Shown here in pieces: positions 52,438-61,523 of a stretch of DNA of 64,000 bases. Source of the DNA: Alloactinosynnema sp. L-07 (lineage in GTDB: Bacteria; Actinomycetota; Actinomycetes; Mycobacteriales; Pseudonocardiaceae). The stretch spans positions 3,782,001 to 3,846,000 of the forward strand of contig NZ_LN850107.1 of NCBI RefSeq assembly GCF_900070365.1. Direction: 5' to 3'. Position numbers and translations under genes: made by a program. Numbering within the stretch: position 1 is the first letter of the stretch; each line of letters opens with the position of its first letter. The notes under the pieces are model-generated. The model did not search any database and was not told where the DNA came from. It saw only the letters and a list, made by a program, of their open reading frames with translations.

Positions 52438-52761
52438 CTATCCGCCGAAGGGGCCGTCTTCCGGGAGCCGCAGGTCCGGCTTGTCGAGTTCCTCGACGTT
52501 GACGTCCTTGAACGTGATGACCCGGACGTTCTTGACGAACCGCGCGGGCCGGTACATGTCCCACACCCAGGCGTCGGACATCCGTACCTCGAAATAGACC
52601 TCGCCGTCGGCGTCGCGCACCTGCACGTCGACGCCGTTGGCCAAGTAGAACCGTCGTTCGGTTTCCACCACGTAGGCGAACTGTCCGACGATGTCGCGGT
52701 ACTCCCGGTAGAGCGATAGCTCCATCTCGGTCTCGTACTTCTCGAGATCCTCCGCGCTCAT
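52438..52761 (-). CDS. DUF2469 protein
   Basis: This 107-residue protein matches the conserved actinobacterial Rv2901c type: MSAEDLEKYETEMELSLYRE, YRDIVGQFAYVVETERRFYL, ANGVDVQVRDADGEVYFEV, MSDAWVWDMYRPARFVKNVR and VITFKDVNVEELDKPDLRLP. It is cytosolic; the function is unknown. It sits between yraN and rnhB as in mycobacteria. The start is ATG 52761; GGAGGGG is rather distant (about 12 bases). Confidence 0.95.
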   Translation of the reverse strand: MSAEDLEKYETEMELSLYREYRDIVGQFAYVVETERRFYLANGVDVQVRDADGEVYFEVRMSDAWVWDMYRPARFVKNVRVITFKDVNVEELDKPDLRLPEDGPFGG

Positions 52762-52804
52762 GTGCCGCGCGCCCCTCCTGGTCGTGACCGGCTCTGGACC
52801 ACTG

Positions 52805-53557
52805 TCACTGATCGATGCGTGACAGTGGTCCACCATTCTGAACCACGGCGGCCGCCGCCACACTCAGTGCCACCCGGTGTGGCGCGCGCAGTCCGTGGGC
52901 GAGCCCCGCGGCGGCGACGTTGGCGAAGGACCAGCGGTGCTCATGGCTGGGCCCGTACTCTTCGAGCGCCTGGCTGTGCAGCCCGGTGCAGTATCCCTTG
53001 TGCACGTCGAAGCGGTAGTGCGGCATCGACTCGTGTAGGTCTTCCATCATGCGGTCCCGGGTGACTTTGGCCAACACCGACGCAGCCGCGACACACGCCG
53101 CGGCCTGGTCGCCCTTGAGGACGGGCACACTCGGCGCGGTCAGACCTGGCACGCGGAAGCCATCGACCAGCACATAGCCCGGATGCGTGGTCAGCCGCGC
53201 GACCGCCCGGCGCATGCCCTCGATGTTGGCGAAGTGCACGCCCCAGCGGTCCACCTCCGGCACGGGCACGACGACGACTGAGTAGTCCACGGCACGCTTC
53301 TTGACCAGGTCGAACATCCGGTCGCGGGCCGCGGCGGTCATCAGCTTGGAATCGGTGAGCCCATCGAGCCGATCGGCGTCGCCGGGCCGCAGTACACAGG
53401 ACGCGATGACCAACGGCCCCGCGCACGCCCCACGCCCGGCCTCATCGACCCCGGCGACCGGCCCGAGCCCACGCCGATGCAGCGCCGACTGCAGGCTCCA
53501 GTTCCCGGCATCCCGCCGAAGCACCGCCCGCGGCGGCCGAAACGCGGCGGCGGTCAC
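52805..53557 (-). CDS. rnhB: Ribonuclease HII
   Basis: This 250-residue nuclease removes ribonucleotides from DNA and RNA:DNA hybrids. The active-site opening [20 protein letters not shown] gives Asp/Glu. [37 protein letters not shown] and [20 protein letters not shown] with GPSHEHR are the other family blocks. A C-terminal extension of about 30 residues is not conserved. GTG 53557 overlaps the end of the upstream lepB by 4 bases. Confidence 0.96.
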   Translation of the reverse strand: MTAAAFRPPRAVLRRDAGNWSLQSALHRRGLGPVAGVDEAGRGACAGPLVIASCVLRPGDADRLDGLTDSKLMTAAARDRMFDLVKKRAVDYSVVVVPVPEVDRWGVHFANIEGMRRAVARLTTHPGYVLVDGFRVPGLTAPSVPVLKGDQAAACVAAASVLAKVTRDRMMEDLHESMPHYRFDVHKGYCTGLHSQALEEYGPSHEHRWSFANVAAAGLAHGLRAPHRVALSVAAAAVVQNGGPLSRIDQ

Positions 53558-54498
53558 CAGCCCCCACCCTCTCCGGGGGGACGGCCCCTGACCAGTCTAT
53601 CGGCGGTGGGGGGTTTGGAGGAGGGGGACGGCTCGGTTGTGGATGGTTGGGGGCCGCTGTGGATAAACGGCAGGAGGCGTCGGGCGCGGCGGCCCAACCA
53701 CAGCGTGGGCCAGGCCGCGGCGATGCCCAGGCCCGCGGGGATGCCCACCTGCCAGGCCGGGGCCGACAACGACTGCGGGTCGTGGTCGCCGACGCCCTGC
53801 CATCGTGACGGCGGGAGGACGATGGCGCGGACCTTGCCGATGACGTTCTCGACCGGGACGAGTCCGTTCACGCCGCCACCGCCCTGGCTGCGGGAGTCGC
53901 CGGAGTTGTTGCGGTTGTCGCCCATGACGAAGAGTTTGCCCTCGGGGACGGTGATCGGGCCGAACTGGTCCTGCTTGGCCTCGCCCATCATCGGGTCCCA
54001 GTAGACGTAGGGCTCGTCCACCGGCTTGCCGTCGACCTTGACGCGGTTGTCCGGGCCGCATTCGATGGTCTGGCCGCCGACGGCCACGACGCGCTTGACC
54101 ACGTCGTCCTCGTCCGGGGCGGCCATGCCGAACAGGGCGCCGATGCCCTGGAGCCAGCTGACGACGGCGTTGTCGGAGCGCTGGGAGGTGAACTCGGAGC
54201 GGTTCCAGGTCGACGGGCGTTCGAAGACGACCACCTCGCCGGGGGCCGGGTCGTTGAAGGTGTAGACCAGCTTGTCGACCAGCACCCGGTCGCCGTAGCA
54301 GCCCGCACACCCGTGCAGGGTCTGCTCCATCGACTCCGACGGGATGACGAACACCCGCGCCAGGAAGGTCTGGATGACGAAGGTCAGGACCAGCGCGACG
54401 CCGATGAGGATGGGCAGTTCCTGCCAGAATGGCCGTTTCTTCTTCTTCGGCTTCGGCTCTGTTTCCTGCTCGCCGTCGTCGCCGGGCTGGTCGGACAC
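53554..54498 (-). CDS. lepB: Signal peptidase I, copy 1
   Basis: The protein has 314 residues. One N-terminal transmembrane helix ([20 protein letters not shown]) leads to the catalytic Ser56 in [20 protein letters not shown]. The general-base Lys lies in [20 protein letters not shown], and [17 protein letters not shown] is box E. It cleaves Sec/Tat signal peptides outside the membrane. A second helix follows near [20 protein letters not shown]. The C-terminus runs on ([20 protein letters not shown]) to overlap the rnhB start. The next paralogue lies 9 bases upstream. Confidence 0.95.
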   Translation of the reverse strand: MSDQPGDDGEQETEPKPKKKKRPFWQELPILIGVALVLTFVIQTFLARVFVIPSESMEQTLHGCAGCYGDRVLVDKLVYTFNDPAPGEVVVFERPSTWNRSEFTSQRSDNAVVSWLQGIGALFGMAAPDEDDVVKRVVAVGGQTIECGPDNRVKVDGKPVDEPYVYWDPMMGEAKQDQFGPITVPEGKLFVMGDNRNNSGDSRSQGGGGVNGLVPVENVIGKVRAIVLPPSRWQGVGDHDPQSLSAPAWQVGIPAGLGIAAAWPTLWLGRRARRLLPFIHSGPQPSTTEPSPSSKPPTADRLVRGRPPGEGGGW

Positions 54499-54507
54499 CG
54501 GATCAGC

Positions 54508-55407
54508 CTACCGACCGCCGCGGGTGAGCATGCCGCGGACGCGGCGGCCCAGCCACAGGGTCGGCCACGCCGCCGCGATGCCGATGCCCGCGGGGATGCC
54601 CGCCTGCCACGCGGGTGCGGACAGGGCCTGGGCCTGCGGGTCGTGGTCGCCGACGCCCTGCCAGCGTGACGGCGGCAGGATGATCGCGCGGGCCTTGCCG
54701 ATGATGTTGTCGACCGGCACGAAGCCGTTCTCGCCACCTCCGCCCTGGGTGCGGGAGTCACGCGAGTTGTTGCGGTTGTCGCCCAGGACGAAGACCATGC
54801 CCGGCGGGACGGTGATCTCGCCGAACTCGTCCTGCTTGGCAGACGGGTCGGGCATGTATCGGTACGGCTCGTCCAGCGGCTTGCCGTCGACGGTGACCCG
54901 GTCCTCGTCGCAGCACTTCACCGTCTGGCCCTCGACCGCGATGATCCGCTTGACCACGTCGTCCTCGCTGGGCGCGGCCAGGCCGAACTGGGCGGCGAAC
55001 TCCTCGAACCACGCGACCACGACATTGCCTGAGCGGTTGCTGACCACGCTGTGGTCCCACGTGGACGGCCGCTCGAACACCACGACGTCGCCGGGAGCCG
55101 GGTCGTTGAAGTAATAGACGACCTTGTCGACCAGCACGCGGTCGCCGGTGCAGCCCGCGCAGCCGTGCAGCGTCTGCTCCATCGACTCCGACGGGATGAC
55201 GAACACCCTGGCGATGAAGGTCTGGATCAGGAAGGTGAGTACGAGCGCGACCACGATCAGCAGCGGCAGCTCCACCCAGAAAGGCCGCTTCTTCTTCGCT
55301 TTGGCCGCGGGCTCCGCGGTCTCGTCAAGATCGAGGTCCCGGTCGTCGACGTCGAGCTTCTCGGCGCCGCGTCCATCCCCTGGCGCGGCACCGTGTGCGT
55401 CGGACAC
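54508..55407 (-). CDS. lepB: Signal peptidase I, copy 2
   Basis: The protein has 299 residues. An acidic N-terminus of about 40 residues (LDVDDRDLDLDETAEPAAKA) precedes the helix. Ser75 lies in [20 protein letters not shown], the Lys in EDDVVKRIIAVEGQTVKCCD, then LGDNRNNSRDSRTQGGGG and a C-terminal helix ending GRRVRGMLTRGGR. All catalytic blocks are intact, so it is active by sequence. It is very close to copy 1, with the CAGCxGDR disulfide pair kept. The ATG overlaps or abuts the copy 3 stop at 55407. Confidence 0.95.
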   Translation of the reverse strand: MSDAHGAAPGDGRGAEKLDVDDRDLDLDETAEPAAKAKKKRPFWVELPLLIVVALVLTFLIQTFIARVFVIPSESMEQTLHGCAGCTGDRVLVDKVVYYFNDPAPGDVVVFERPSTWDHSVVSNRSGNVVVAWFEEFAAQFGLAAPSEDDVVKRIIAVEGQTVKCCDEDRVTVDGKPLDEPYRYMPDPSAKQDEFGEITVPPGMVFVLGDNRNNSRDSRTQGGGGENGFVPVDNIIGKARAIILPPSRWQGVGDHDPQAQALSAPAWQAGIPAGIGIAAAWPTLWLGRRVRGMLTRGGR

Positions 55408-56978
55408 TAATCAGCCTTCCGTGGTGTGAGTGCGTTCTTCGCGCGGCGGCCGATCCAGAGGACCGGCCACGCCGCGGCGATGCCGATCCCGGCCGGGATC
55501 CCCTGATGCCACCCCGGCGCGGCGATGTCCGCCGCCCCCTGGGGGTTGTGGTCGCCGACGCCGCGCCACCGCGACGGCGGGAGCACGATGTAGCGGGCCT
55601 TGCCGATCACCTTGCCGAGCGGGACCACGCCGCGGATGCCGCCGCCACCCTGGAACCGGGAGTCGGACGAGTTGCCGCGGTTGTCCCCCATCACCCACAG
55701 CGTGCCCTCCGGGACGGTAACCCGGTCGAACCGCTGGCGCTCGTCGGGACCGCCGTGCTCCCAGTAGACATAGGGCTCGTCGAGGGGCTCGTCGTCGACC
55801 TTGACCCGCATCTTCTCGTCGCAGCACTCGACGGTCTGGCCGCCGACGGCGATGACCCGTTTGACGAAGTCACGCTCGTCGGGCGGGGCGATGCCGATCA
55901 GCGACCCGACGTACTGCAGGCCGCGGGTGAAGGCGTTGCCCGCCTTGGCTGCCTTGACGTCGTTCTCGGTCCACGTGTTGGGGCCCTGGAAGACGACCAC
56001 GTCGCCGGGGCTGGGGTCGCGAAAATCGTAGACGATCTTGTCGACGAAGACGCGGTCGCCCGTGCAGCCCGCGCAGCCGTGCAGGGTCTGCTCCATCGAA
56101 CCGGACGGGATGGAATAGACGCGGCCGATGAAGTGCTGGATGAAGAACGTGAGCACCAGGGCGACGCCCGCGAGGACCAGCAGTTCCTTCCACAGGGGCT
56201 GCTTGCGTGGCGGGCGGCGGTGCCTTCCGTGGCGGGCGCGATCGTCTTCGTCATGGTCGTCCGGATCGACCTTGACCGCCGCGTTGGAACCGCGGGCGAC
56301 CCCGGCTGACTCGGTCTTGGGCCGGACGTCCGGCTCGGCCTTGGCCGGAGCGACCCCGCCGGGCTCGATCTTGGGCAGTTCCGGGTAGGACCGGACGCCG
56401 GGGTGCAGAAGCCTGTCGACATCGACTTTGGGCGCGGGCAGGGCGGGTCTGGAGCCCGCGCCGGGCTCGGCCTTCGCCGGGATGCGCGGGATCAGGTCCG
56501 TGGGCGCCGCGTCGGGCTCGATCCGGGTCCGCCGGGAGATCGGCTCGGTCTTGTGCCTGGTCAGCGCATCCGGCGGGGCGATGGGGGTGGTCAAGCCATC
56601 GGGCCCGACGTCGAGGCGGCCGGAGACCGCGACGACGTCCGGGCGTCGCCCGTTGACCTCCAGCGGCACCGCCGCCGGGTCGAACGGCTTGGGCTGCCAG
56701 TGGGGCTCGGACACCGGCGGCAGTGCGTCCTCGGGCAGCGGCGAGCCGAACCAGAACTCTGGCTTGACCGGCGGCAGCTCCGGGGCGGGAGCACGGCGGA
56801 TGGGCTCGGTGTAGGCGACCTCGGACGGGACCGGCTTGCCGTTGACCTTGGCGCCGTTGACGTGCGTGTCGCTCACCCGGTGGCCGTTCGTCCGATGCGG
56901 ATCGGCATCAGGTGGGGAATGCCCGAAGCGTGCCGCGCCATCAGGCGGCGGCACGCGACGGGGAGATCGGTCGACCAC
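55407..56978 (-). CDS. lepB: Signal peptidase I, copy 3, with a long proline-rich cytoplasmic region
   Basis: The protein has 523 residues from GTG 56978; GTG 56876 (VSDTHVNGAKVNGK) is an alternative. The first about 255 residues are low complexity, rich in Pro, Glu, Lys and Arg (APAPELPPVKPEF, PIAPPDALTRHKTEPISRRT, DRARHGRHRRPPRKQ), before the helix ([20 protein letters not shown]). Catalytic Ser lies in [20 protein letters not shown], Lys in ERDFVKRVIAVGGQTVECCD and box E in VMGDNRGNSSDSRFQGGG. It is an active peptidase by motif. The extra region would lie in the cytoplasm and may interact with another protein. Confidence 0.93.
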   Translation of the reverse strand: MVDRSPRRVPPPDGAARFGHSPPDADPHRTNGHRVSDTHVNGAKVNGKPVPSEVAYTEPIRRAPAPELPPVKPEFWFGSPLPEDALPPVSEPHWQPKPFDPAAVPLEVNGRRPDVVAVSGRLDVGPDGLTTPIAPPDALTRHKTEPISRRTRIEPDAAPTDLIPRIPAKAEPGAGSRPALPAPKVDVDRLLHPGVRSYPELPKIEPGGVAPAKAEPDVRPKTESAGVARGSNAAVKVDPDDHDEDDRARHGRHRRPPRKQPLWKELLVLAGVALVLTFFIQHFIGRVYSIPSGSMEQTLHGCAGCTGDRVFVDKIVYDFRDPSPGDVVVFQGPNTWTENDVKAAKAGNAFTRGLQYVGSLIGIAPPDERDFVKRVIAVGGQTVECCDEKMRVKVDDEPLDEPYVYWEHGGPDERQRFDRVTVPEGTLWVMGDNRGNSSDSRFQGGGGIRGVVPLGKVIGKARYIVLPPSRWRGVGDHNPQGAADIAAPGWHQGIPAGIGIAAAWPVLWIGRRAKNALTPRKAD

Positions 56979-57014
56979 GCACGCCAGCGTACGTGAGCCG
57001 GTGTGCTGACCGCG

Positions 57015-57374
57015 TCAGGAAGCGGTCTGGGGCTCGCGCTTCTCCTTGATCTTCGCGGCCTTGCCGCGCAGCTCACGGAGGTAGTAGAGCTTGGCGCGAC
57101 GAACGTCACCGCGCCGGGCCACCTCGATCTCGGCGATGTTGGGGGTGTGCACCGGGAAGGTGCGCTCCACGCCGACGCCGAAGGAGACCTTGCGAACGGT
57201 GAAGGTCTCGCGGATGCCGCCGCCCTGGCGACGGATCACGACGCCCTGGAACACCTGGACACGGGTACGGGTGCCCTCGATGACGCGGACGTGGACCTTC
57301 AGAGTGTCACCCGGGCGGAAGTCCGGGATGTCGGAACGCAGCGACTTGGCGTCCAGGGCATCCAGGGTGTTCAT
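57015..57374 (-). CDS. rplS: 50S ribosomal protein L19 (bL19)
   Basis: This 119-residue protein has the family length. It reads [100 protein letters not shown] and [13 protein letters not shown]. It sits at the 30S-50S interface. ATG 57374 follows GAGGACGGACTACCG. It lies between trmD and the lepB cluster, the conserved order. Confidence 0.98.
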   Translation of the reverse strand: MNTLDALDAKSLRSDIPDFRPGDTLKVHVRVIEGTRTRVQVFQGVVIRRQGGGIRETFTVRKVSFGVGVERTFPVHTPNIAEIEVARRGDVRRAKLYYLRELRGKAAKIKEKREPQTAS

Positions 57375-57454
57375 CGGTAGTCCGTCCTCGTCTTTGGCGA
57401 TGTTCTGGCCGGAGACGGCGCGCAGCCGATCTGTCCAGCCTGGGGGTCTTATGG

Positions 57455-57486
57455 GTTCACTCGGCAGGTTTACCCGATCAGTGAAC
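57455..57486 (-). promoter_or_regulatory. Hairpin between trmD and rplS
   Basis: GTTCACT (57455-57461) and AGTGAAC (57480-57486) form an inverted repeat that extends inward with CGG/CCG and a 3-base bulge. It lies 12 bases after the trmD stop and about 80 bases before rplS. It may be a trmD terminator or part of an rplS leader. Confidence 0.5.
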
Positions 57487-57498
57487 TCAGAAAGTATG

Positions 57499-58266
57499 TC
57501 AGACGGGGTCACCCGACGTGAAATCGCCCCCGCGCAGCCGCTCCAGCAGCGCCCGGTCGTGCTTGTCGAGCGCGTCGTCCGGCAGGGCGGCCAGCAGGTC
57601 CGGCCTGCGTTCGAAAGTCCGGTGAAGTGCCTGGTCGCGGCGCCAGCGGTTGATCGCGGCGTGGTTGCCGGAGCGCAGCACGTCGGGCACGGGGCGATCG
57701 CGCCACACCTCGGGGCGGGTGTAGCTGGGGCCTTCGAGCAGGCCATCGGAGAACGAGTCCTGCTCGGCCGACAGTGGGTTGCCGAGCACCCCCGGCAGCA
57801 GCCGGGCCACGGCCTCGACCACCACCATCACCGCGACCTCGCCGCCGACGAGCACATAGTCGCCGATCGACACCTCGTCCACGCGCATCCGGCCTGCCGC
57901 GTCGTCGATCACGCGCTGGTCGATGCCCTCGTAGCGCCCGCAGGCGAACACCAGCCGGGGCTCAGCGGCCAGTTCATGGGCCATGGCCTGGGTGAACGGC
58001 CTGCCCGCCGGGGTCGGCACGATCAGCCGAGGGGTCTCGCCCGCGCAGACCTCGTCGAGCGCCTCGCCCCACACCTGCGGCTTCATGACCATGCCGGGGC
58101 CGCCGCCATACGGGCTGTCGTCCACGCCCTTGTGCACGTCGTAGGTCCAGCGGCGCAGGTCGTGCACGTCCAGGCTCATCAGGCCGCGCTCGACGGCGCG
58201 CCCGAGCAGCGCGCCTCTCAGGGGCTCCACATACTCAGGAAAGATCGTGACGATGTCGATCCGCAC
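57499..58266 (-). CDS. trmD: tRNA (guanine37-N1)-methyltransferase
   Basis: This 255-residue SPOUT methyltransferase modifies G37 in tRNAs for Pro, Leu and Arg, preventing frameshifting. The family blocks are [77 protein letters not shown] (trefoil knot) and [20 protein letters not shown] with RLLPGVLGN. Upstream of it, where rimM normally follows directly, lies an extra HExxH gene. A hairpin follows its stop. Confidence 0.97.
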   Translation of the reverse strand: MRIDIVTIFPEYVEPLRGALLGRAVERGLMSLDVHDLRRWTYDVHKGVDDSPYGGGPGMVMKPQVWGEALDEVCAGETPRLIVPTPAGRPFTQAMAHELAAEPRLVFACGRYEGIDQRVIDDAAGRMRVDEVSIGDYVLVGGEVAVMVVVEAVARLLPGVLGNPLSAEQDSFSDGLLEGPSYTRPEVWRDRPVPDVLRSGNHAAINRWRRDQALHRTFERRPDLLAALPDDALDKHDRALLERLRGGDFTSGDPV

Positions 58267-58275
58267 CCGAGGAGG

Positions 58276-59340
58276 TTAGGCCAAGCGGTCGCGGACCGCG
58301 GGGACCAGGTCGGTGAACAGGTTCTCGAACCACCGCATCAGCCCGCCGGGCAGCTCCAGCGGCGGCGGTGGACTGGCTTGGTTGGCGTACTCCTGCTCGA
58401 TCACCGGCCACAGCGCGTCCCAGCGTTTGCCGGGGTGCGGGTGGGCGGTCGCGGCGGGCGGGTAGCCGGTCACCTTGAGCTCGCCGTCCAGTTCGTGCAG
58501 GACCAGGTCGAGCAGCAGGACGTACATGGGCCCGGTGGCGGCGGCGACCGAGGCCAGGCCGTGGCGGCGGACGAAGTGGGGGTCCTGCTCAGCGGCGGCG
58601 GCCAGGCGCTGGTCGGCCAGGACGAGGTGGGCGCCGACCCGGTCGGCGTCGAACTCGTCGTCCCAGAGCCGGGTGTAGACCTCGACGGCGGAGTCCGCGG
58701 ACTTGAGCGTGGTCCGGTCGACGTGCGGGTGCCTGCCTGCGACGTGGGCGTACTCGTGGCCGATCATGAACCGGGCGGCGGCGTTGACCAGCAGGTCCAG
58801 CATCACGGCGCGGTGCCCGGTCAGCGACGGCAGCCGGGGCGCGCGCCAGGGATCGCCGTGGCGGAAGTGGGCGGCGAAGACGTCGGCGAGCGCGCCGACG
58901 GTCTGGGCGCGGTCGATCAGCGCGGGCTCGCCGAACATCTGCGCCGACATCATATTGATCTTCAGCGTGAGGAAGGTCAGCCCCAGCGCGCCGCGGCTGA
59001 CCAGGATGAGGTCGCCGCTGTTGGCCGGGGCGCCCCAGGCGTTGACGTCGCCGAGCGGGTAGAGGGCGGTGAGCACGTGCCGGGCGTCGAAGCGCAGGCC
59101 CATCGACCGGGCCGCGGCCTCGACCTCGGCGACGCGCTGGTCGAGCACGTCCTGCAGGGTGCTGAGGCCGCTGAGTGGGTCGGCGTAGTACTCGTCGGTG
59201 GATTCCAGGATCCCGCGGATGCGCTCGGCGGCGCCGTGGCCACCCACTTCCGGCCCGATGAGGGCCGCGCTGAGGCCGTCTCGCTGCACAAGGGCGAGAT
59301 AAGACCGCACCAACCGCCTGGACCGCCTGCTCATCGCCAC
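58276..59340 (-). CDS. Uncharacterised HExxH metallopeptidase-like protein
   Basis: The protein has 354 residues. It shows a zincin motif FMIGHEYAHVAGRHP (HExxH) and, about 35 residues on, LWDDEFDADRVGAHLVLADQ with a candidate third ligand Glu/Asp, as in M48-like peptidases. A preceding block reads GDVNAWGAPANSGDLILVSR, a strand seen in other zincins. There is no signal peptide, although the N-terminus is basic. The C-terminal about 60 residues are Pro-rich. I recognise no named family. It lies 9 bases before trmD and 38 bases after rimM, in the middle of the translation operon. Confidence 0.75.
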   Translation of the reverse strand: MAMSRRSRRLVRSYLALVQRDGLSAALIGPEVGGHGAAERIRGILESTDEYYADPLSGLSTLQDVLDQRVAEVEAAARSMGLRFDARHVLTALYPLGDVNAWGAPANSGDLILVSRGALGLTFLTLKINMMSAQMFGEPALIDRAQTVGALADVFAAHFRHGDPWRAPRLPSLTGHRAVMLDLLVNAAARFMIGHEYAHVAGRHPHVDRTTLKSADSAVEVYTRLWDDEFDADRVGAHLVLADQRLAAAAEQDPHFVRRHGLASVAAATGPMYVLLLDLVLHELDGELKVTGYPPAATAHPHPGKRWDALWPVIEQEYANQASPPPPLELPGGLMRWFENLFTDLVPAVRDRLA

Positions 59341-59378
59341 CCCCTCGCGTCGAAAGCGGGGCCAGCGTAGCGGAGGGC

Positions 59379-59906
59379 CTACTCGATCAGTCCGTCTGGC
59401 GGATCGAGCACGACCCGTCCGCCCTTGACGTCGACCTCCGGCACGATCGCGGACACGAACGGCACCAGCAGCTCGCCCGCGTTCGGCCGGTCGATGACCA
59501 GCAGCTCGCCGCCGGGTCCGTGTTCGATGTCGCGCACGGTGCCGATCGGGGTCCCGTCGACCAAGACGGCGGCGAGGCCCGCCAACTCGTGGTCGTAGAA
59601 CTCGTCGGGGTCGTCGATGGGCGGCAGCGCGTTCGGGTCGGCCAGCAGCAGCGCGCCGCGCATCTCCTCGGCGGCGTTGCGGTCGGGGACCTGCTCGAAA
59701 CGCACCAACAGCCGCCCGGAGTGTGGCCGGGCGGCTGCGATGGTGAGCGTGCGCGTCGAGCCGTCGCGGAGCCGCGCGGTCACCGACTCGCCGAGCGCGA
59801 ACCGCTGCTCGGGTGAGTCGGTGCGCAGGTCGATCGCCAGTTCGCCAGTGATCCCGTGGGCTTTCGCCACACGGCCCACGACCACCAGGTCACTCGCGTT
59901 CGTCAT
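59379..59906 (-). CDS. rimM: Ribosome maturation factor RimM
   Basis: The protein has 175 residues. The N-terminal barrel LVVVGRVAKAHGITGELAID, then FEQVPDRNAAEEMRGALLLA, and the PRC-barrel DEFYDHELAGLAAVLVDG with GTVRDIEHGPGGELLVID and LLVPFVSAIVPEVDV are all present. It binds S19 and helps 30S head assembly. The ATG at 59906 lies 1 base from the KH gene stop, so the two are coupled. Confidence 0.96.
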   Translation of the reverse strand: MTNASDLVVVGRVAKAHGITGELAIDLRTDSPEQRFALGESVTARLRDGSTRTLTIAAARPHSGRLLVRFEQVPDRNAAEEMRGALLLADPNALPPIDDPDEFYDHELAGLAAVLVDGTPIGTVRDIEHGPGGELLVIDRPNAGELLVPFVSAIVPEVDVKGGRVVLDPPDGLIE

Positions 59907-59907
59907 C

Positions 59908-60147
59908 TCAGTGATCGGTGTCGACCACGTCGACCCGGATGCCGCGACCGCCGACACCGGCCATCACGGTCCGCAGGGCCGTGGCGGTGCGGCCGCCCCG
60001 GCCGATCACCTTGCCAAGGTCCTCCGGGTTGACGTGCACTTCGAGCGTGCGACCACGACGGGTCGTGACCAGCTCGACCTGCACGTCGTCCGGGTGGTCG
60101 ACGATGCCGCGCACGAGGTGCTCGAGAGCGTCCGCGAGGGCACTCAC
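59908..60147 (-). CDS. KH-domain RNA-binding protein (YlqC/UPF0109, KhpA-like)
   Basis: The protein has 79 residues. The single KH fold contains [40 protein letters not shown] (the GxxG loop GRGG) and [20 protein letters not shown]. KhpA-type proteins bind RNA with KhpB and influence cell size and translation. GTG 60147 overlaps the rpsP stop by 4 bases, and the stop lies next to the rimM start, the conserved rpsP-KH-rimM-trmD order. Confidence 0.96.
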   Translation of the reverse strand: MSALADALEHLVRGIVDHPDDVQVELVTTRRGRTLEVHVNPEDLGKVIGRGGRTATALRTVMAGVGGRGIRVDVVDTDH

Positions 60148-60596
60148 TCGGCCGCGGCCTCAGTCTCGGCGGCAGGAGCTGCTTCCTCGGCCTTTTCGGC
60201 CTTCTTGGGAGCGGACTTCTTCTTCGGGGTCGTCGCGTCGGTCGAGGGCTCCTCGCCCGCGGCCTTGAGCGCGGCCTCGAACAGCTCCTGCTTCGACGGC
60301 TTGGGCTCCTTGACCCGCAGGGTGCCCTCGGCGCCCGGCAGACCCTTGAACTTCTGCCAGTCGCCGGTGACCTCGAGCAGGTGCTTCACCGAGTCGGTCG
60401 GCTGCGCGCCGACACCCAGCCAGTACTGGGCCCGCTCGGAGTCGACCTCGATGAGGCTCGGCTCCTCCTTCGGGCTGTACCGACCGATCGTCTCGATCGC
60501 CTTGCCGTCGCGACGGTTGCGGGCGTCGGCGATGATGATGCGGTAGTACGGCGCACGGATCTTTCCGAGGCGCTGCAGCTTGATCTTGACAGCCAC
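60144..60596 (-). CDS. rpsP: 30S ribosomal protein S16 (bS16)
   Basis: The protein has 150 residues. The S16 core [40 protein letters not shown] and [20 protein letters not shown] with [12 protein letters not shown] covers about 85 residues. The remaining about 60 are a Lys/Ala/Glu-rich tail ([20 protein letters not shown]) as in many actinobacteria. It is the first gene of the rpsP-KH-rimM group. Confidence 0.97.
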   Translation of the reverse strand: MAVKIKLQRLGKIRAPYYRIIIADARNRRDGKAIETIGRYSPKEEPSLIEVDSERAQYWLGVGAQPTDSVKHLLEVTGDWQKFKGLPGAEGTLRVKEPKPSKQELFEAALKAAGEEPSTDATTPKKKSAPKKAEKAEEAAPAAETEAAAE

Positions 60597-60770
60597 GGGT
60601 TGGGATGCTCCTCAAAGCTCTCTGTACTGCGGTGGGTGAGCGCGGCTGTCCCGAGTGGGGTCAGGTCGCCTTGCCCGAAGGTTCAGGCGCCACGGCACGG
60701 TGAGAGGGTCCGGCCATGACGGACAGCGGGTAATTGTGCCAGACGCGCTCCCGGTACTCACCCCTCGGGG

Positions 60771-61523
60771 TCACTCCGCGAAGGCGGCGACCTCCACACC
60801 GGCCTGGTCGAGCGCCTCGCGGACGGCTCGGGCGTGACGAACGGCACCCGGCGTGTCCCCGTGCAGGCACAGCGAGCGGGCGGGCATGGCGAGCACGGTG
60901 CCGTCGACGGCCACGATCTCTCCCGCCCCCGCCAGCCGGGTGGCCCGCTCGACGACGGCGGCCGTGTCGGTCAGCAGGGCACCGGGTTCGCCGCGCGGGA
61001 CCAGGGTGCCTTCCGGGGTGTAGCCGCGGTCGGCGAACGCCTCGAACACCGGCCGCAGGCCGACCGACTCGGCGGCCTCCAGCAGCAGCGAGCCGGGCAG
61101 CCCCAGGATCGGCAGTTCGCCGAAGGCCCGCACGCCGTCGGCGACCGCCGTGGCCTGGGCCTCGTGGTGGACCGTGGCGTTGTAGAGGGCACCGTGCGGC
61201 TTGACGTAGGCGACGTGGGTTCCCGCGGCGCGCGCGATGCCATCTAGCGCGCCGATCTGGTAGAGCACCTCGTCGGCCAGTTGGCCGGGGTCGACGTCGA
61301 TGAACCGGCGGCCGAATCCGGCCAGGTCGCGGTAGGACACTTGAGCCCCGACGACCACTCCCCTGGCCGCCGCCGCGACGCACACCGCGCGCATGGTCGA
61401 GGCGTCGCCCGCGTGGAATCCGCACGCGACGTTGGCCGAGGTCACGACGTCGAGCAGGGCCTCGTCGTCGCCGAGGCGCCAGACTCCGAATCCCTCACCA
61501 AGGTCGCTGTTGAGATCGATCAC
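60771..61523 (-). CDS. pxpA: 5-oxoprolinase subunit A (LamB/YcsF family)
   Basis: The protein has 250 residues from GTG 61523, four bases inside the CPBP gene end. It has the family opening IDLNSDLGEGFGVWRLGDDE, then VTSANVACGFHAGDASTMRA, VGAQVSYRDLAGFGRRFIDV, THVAYVKPHGALYNATV and LCLHGDTPGAVRHARAVREA. PxpA works with PxpB and PxpC to hydrolyse 5-oxoproline to glutamate with ATP. The B and C genes are not in the window. Confidence 0.93.
   Translation of the reverse strand: MIDLNSDLGEGFGVWRLGDDEALLDVVTSANVACGFHAGDASTMRAVCVAAAARGVVVGAQVSYRDLAGFGRRFIDVDPGQLADEVLYQIGALDGIARAAGTHVAYVKPHGALYNATVHHEAQATAVADGVRAFGELPILGLPGSLLLEAAESVGLRPVFEAFADRGYTPEGTLVPRGEPGALLTDTAAVVERATRLAGAGEIVAVDGTVLAMPARSLCLHGDTPGAVRHARAVREALDQAGVEVAAFAE

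Noticed and set aside
57375..57498. Known L19 leader regulatory RNA
   Set aside because: A hairpin is present, but I cannot match it to the described bacterial L19 leader structure by eye, so only a generic hairpin is listed.
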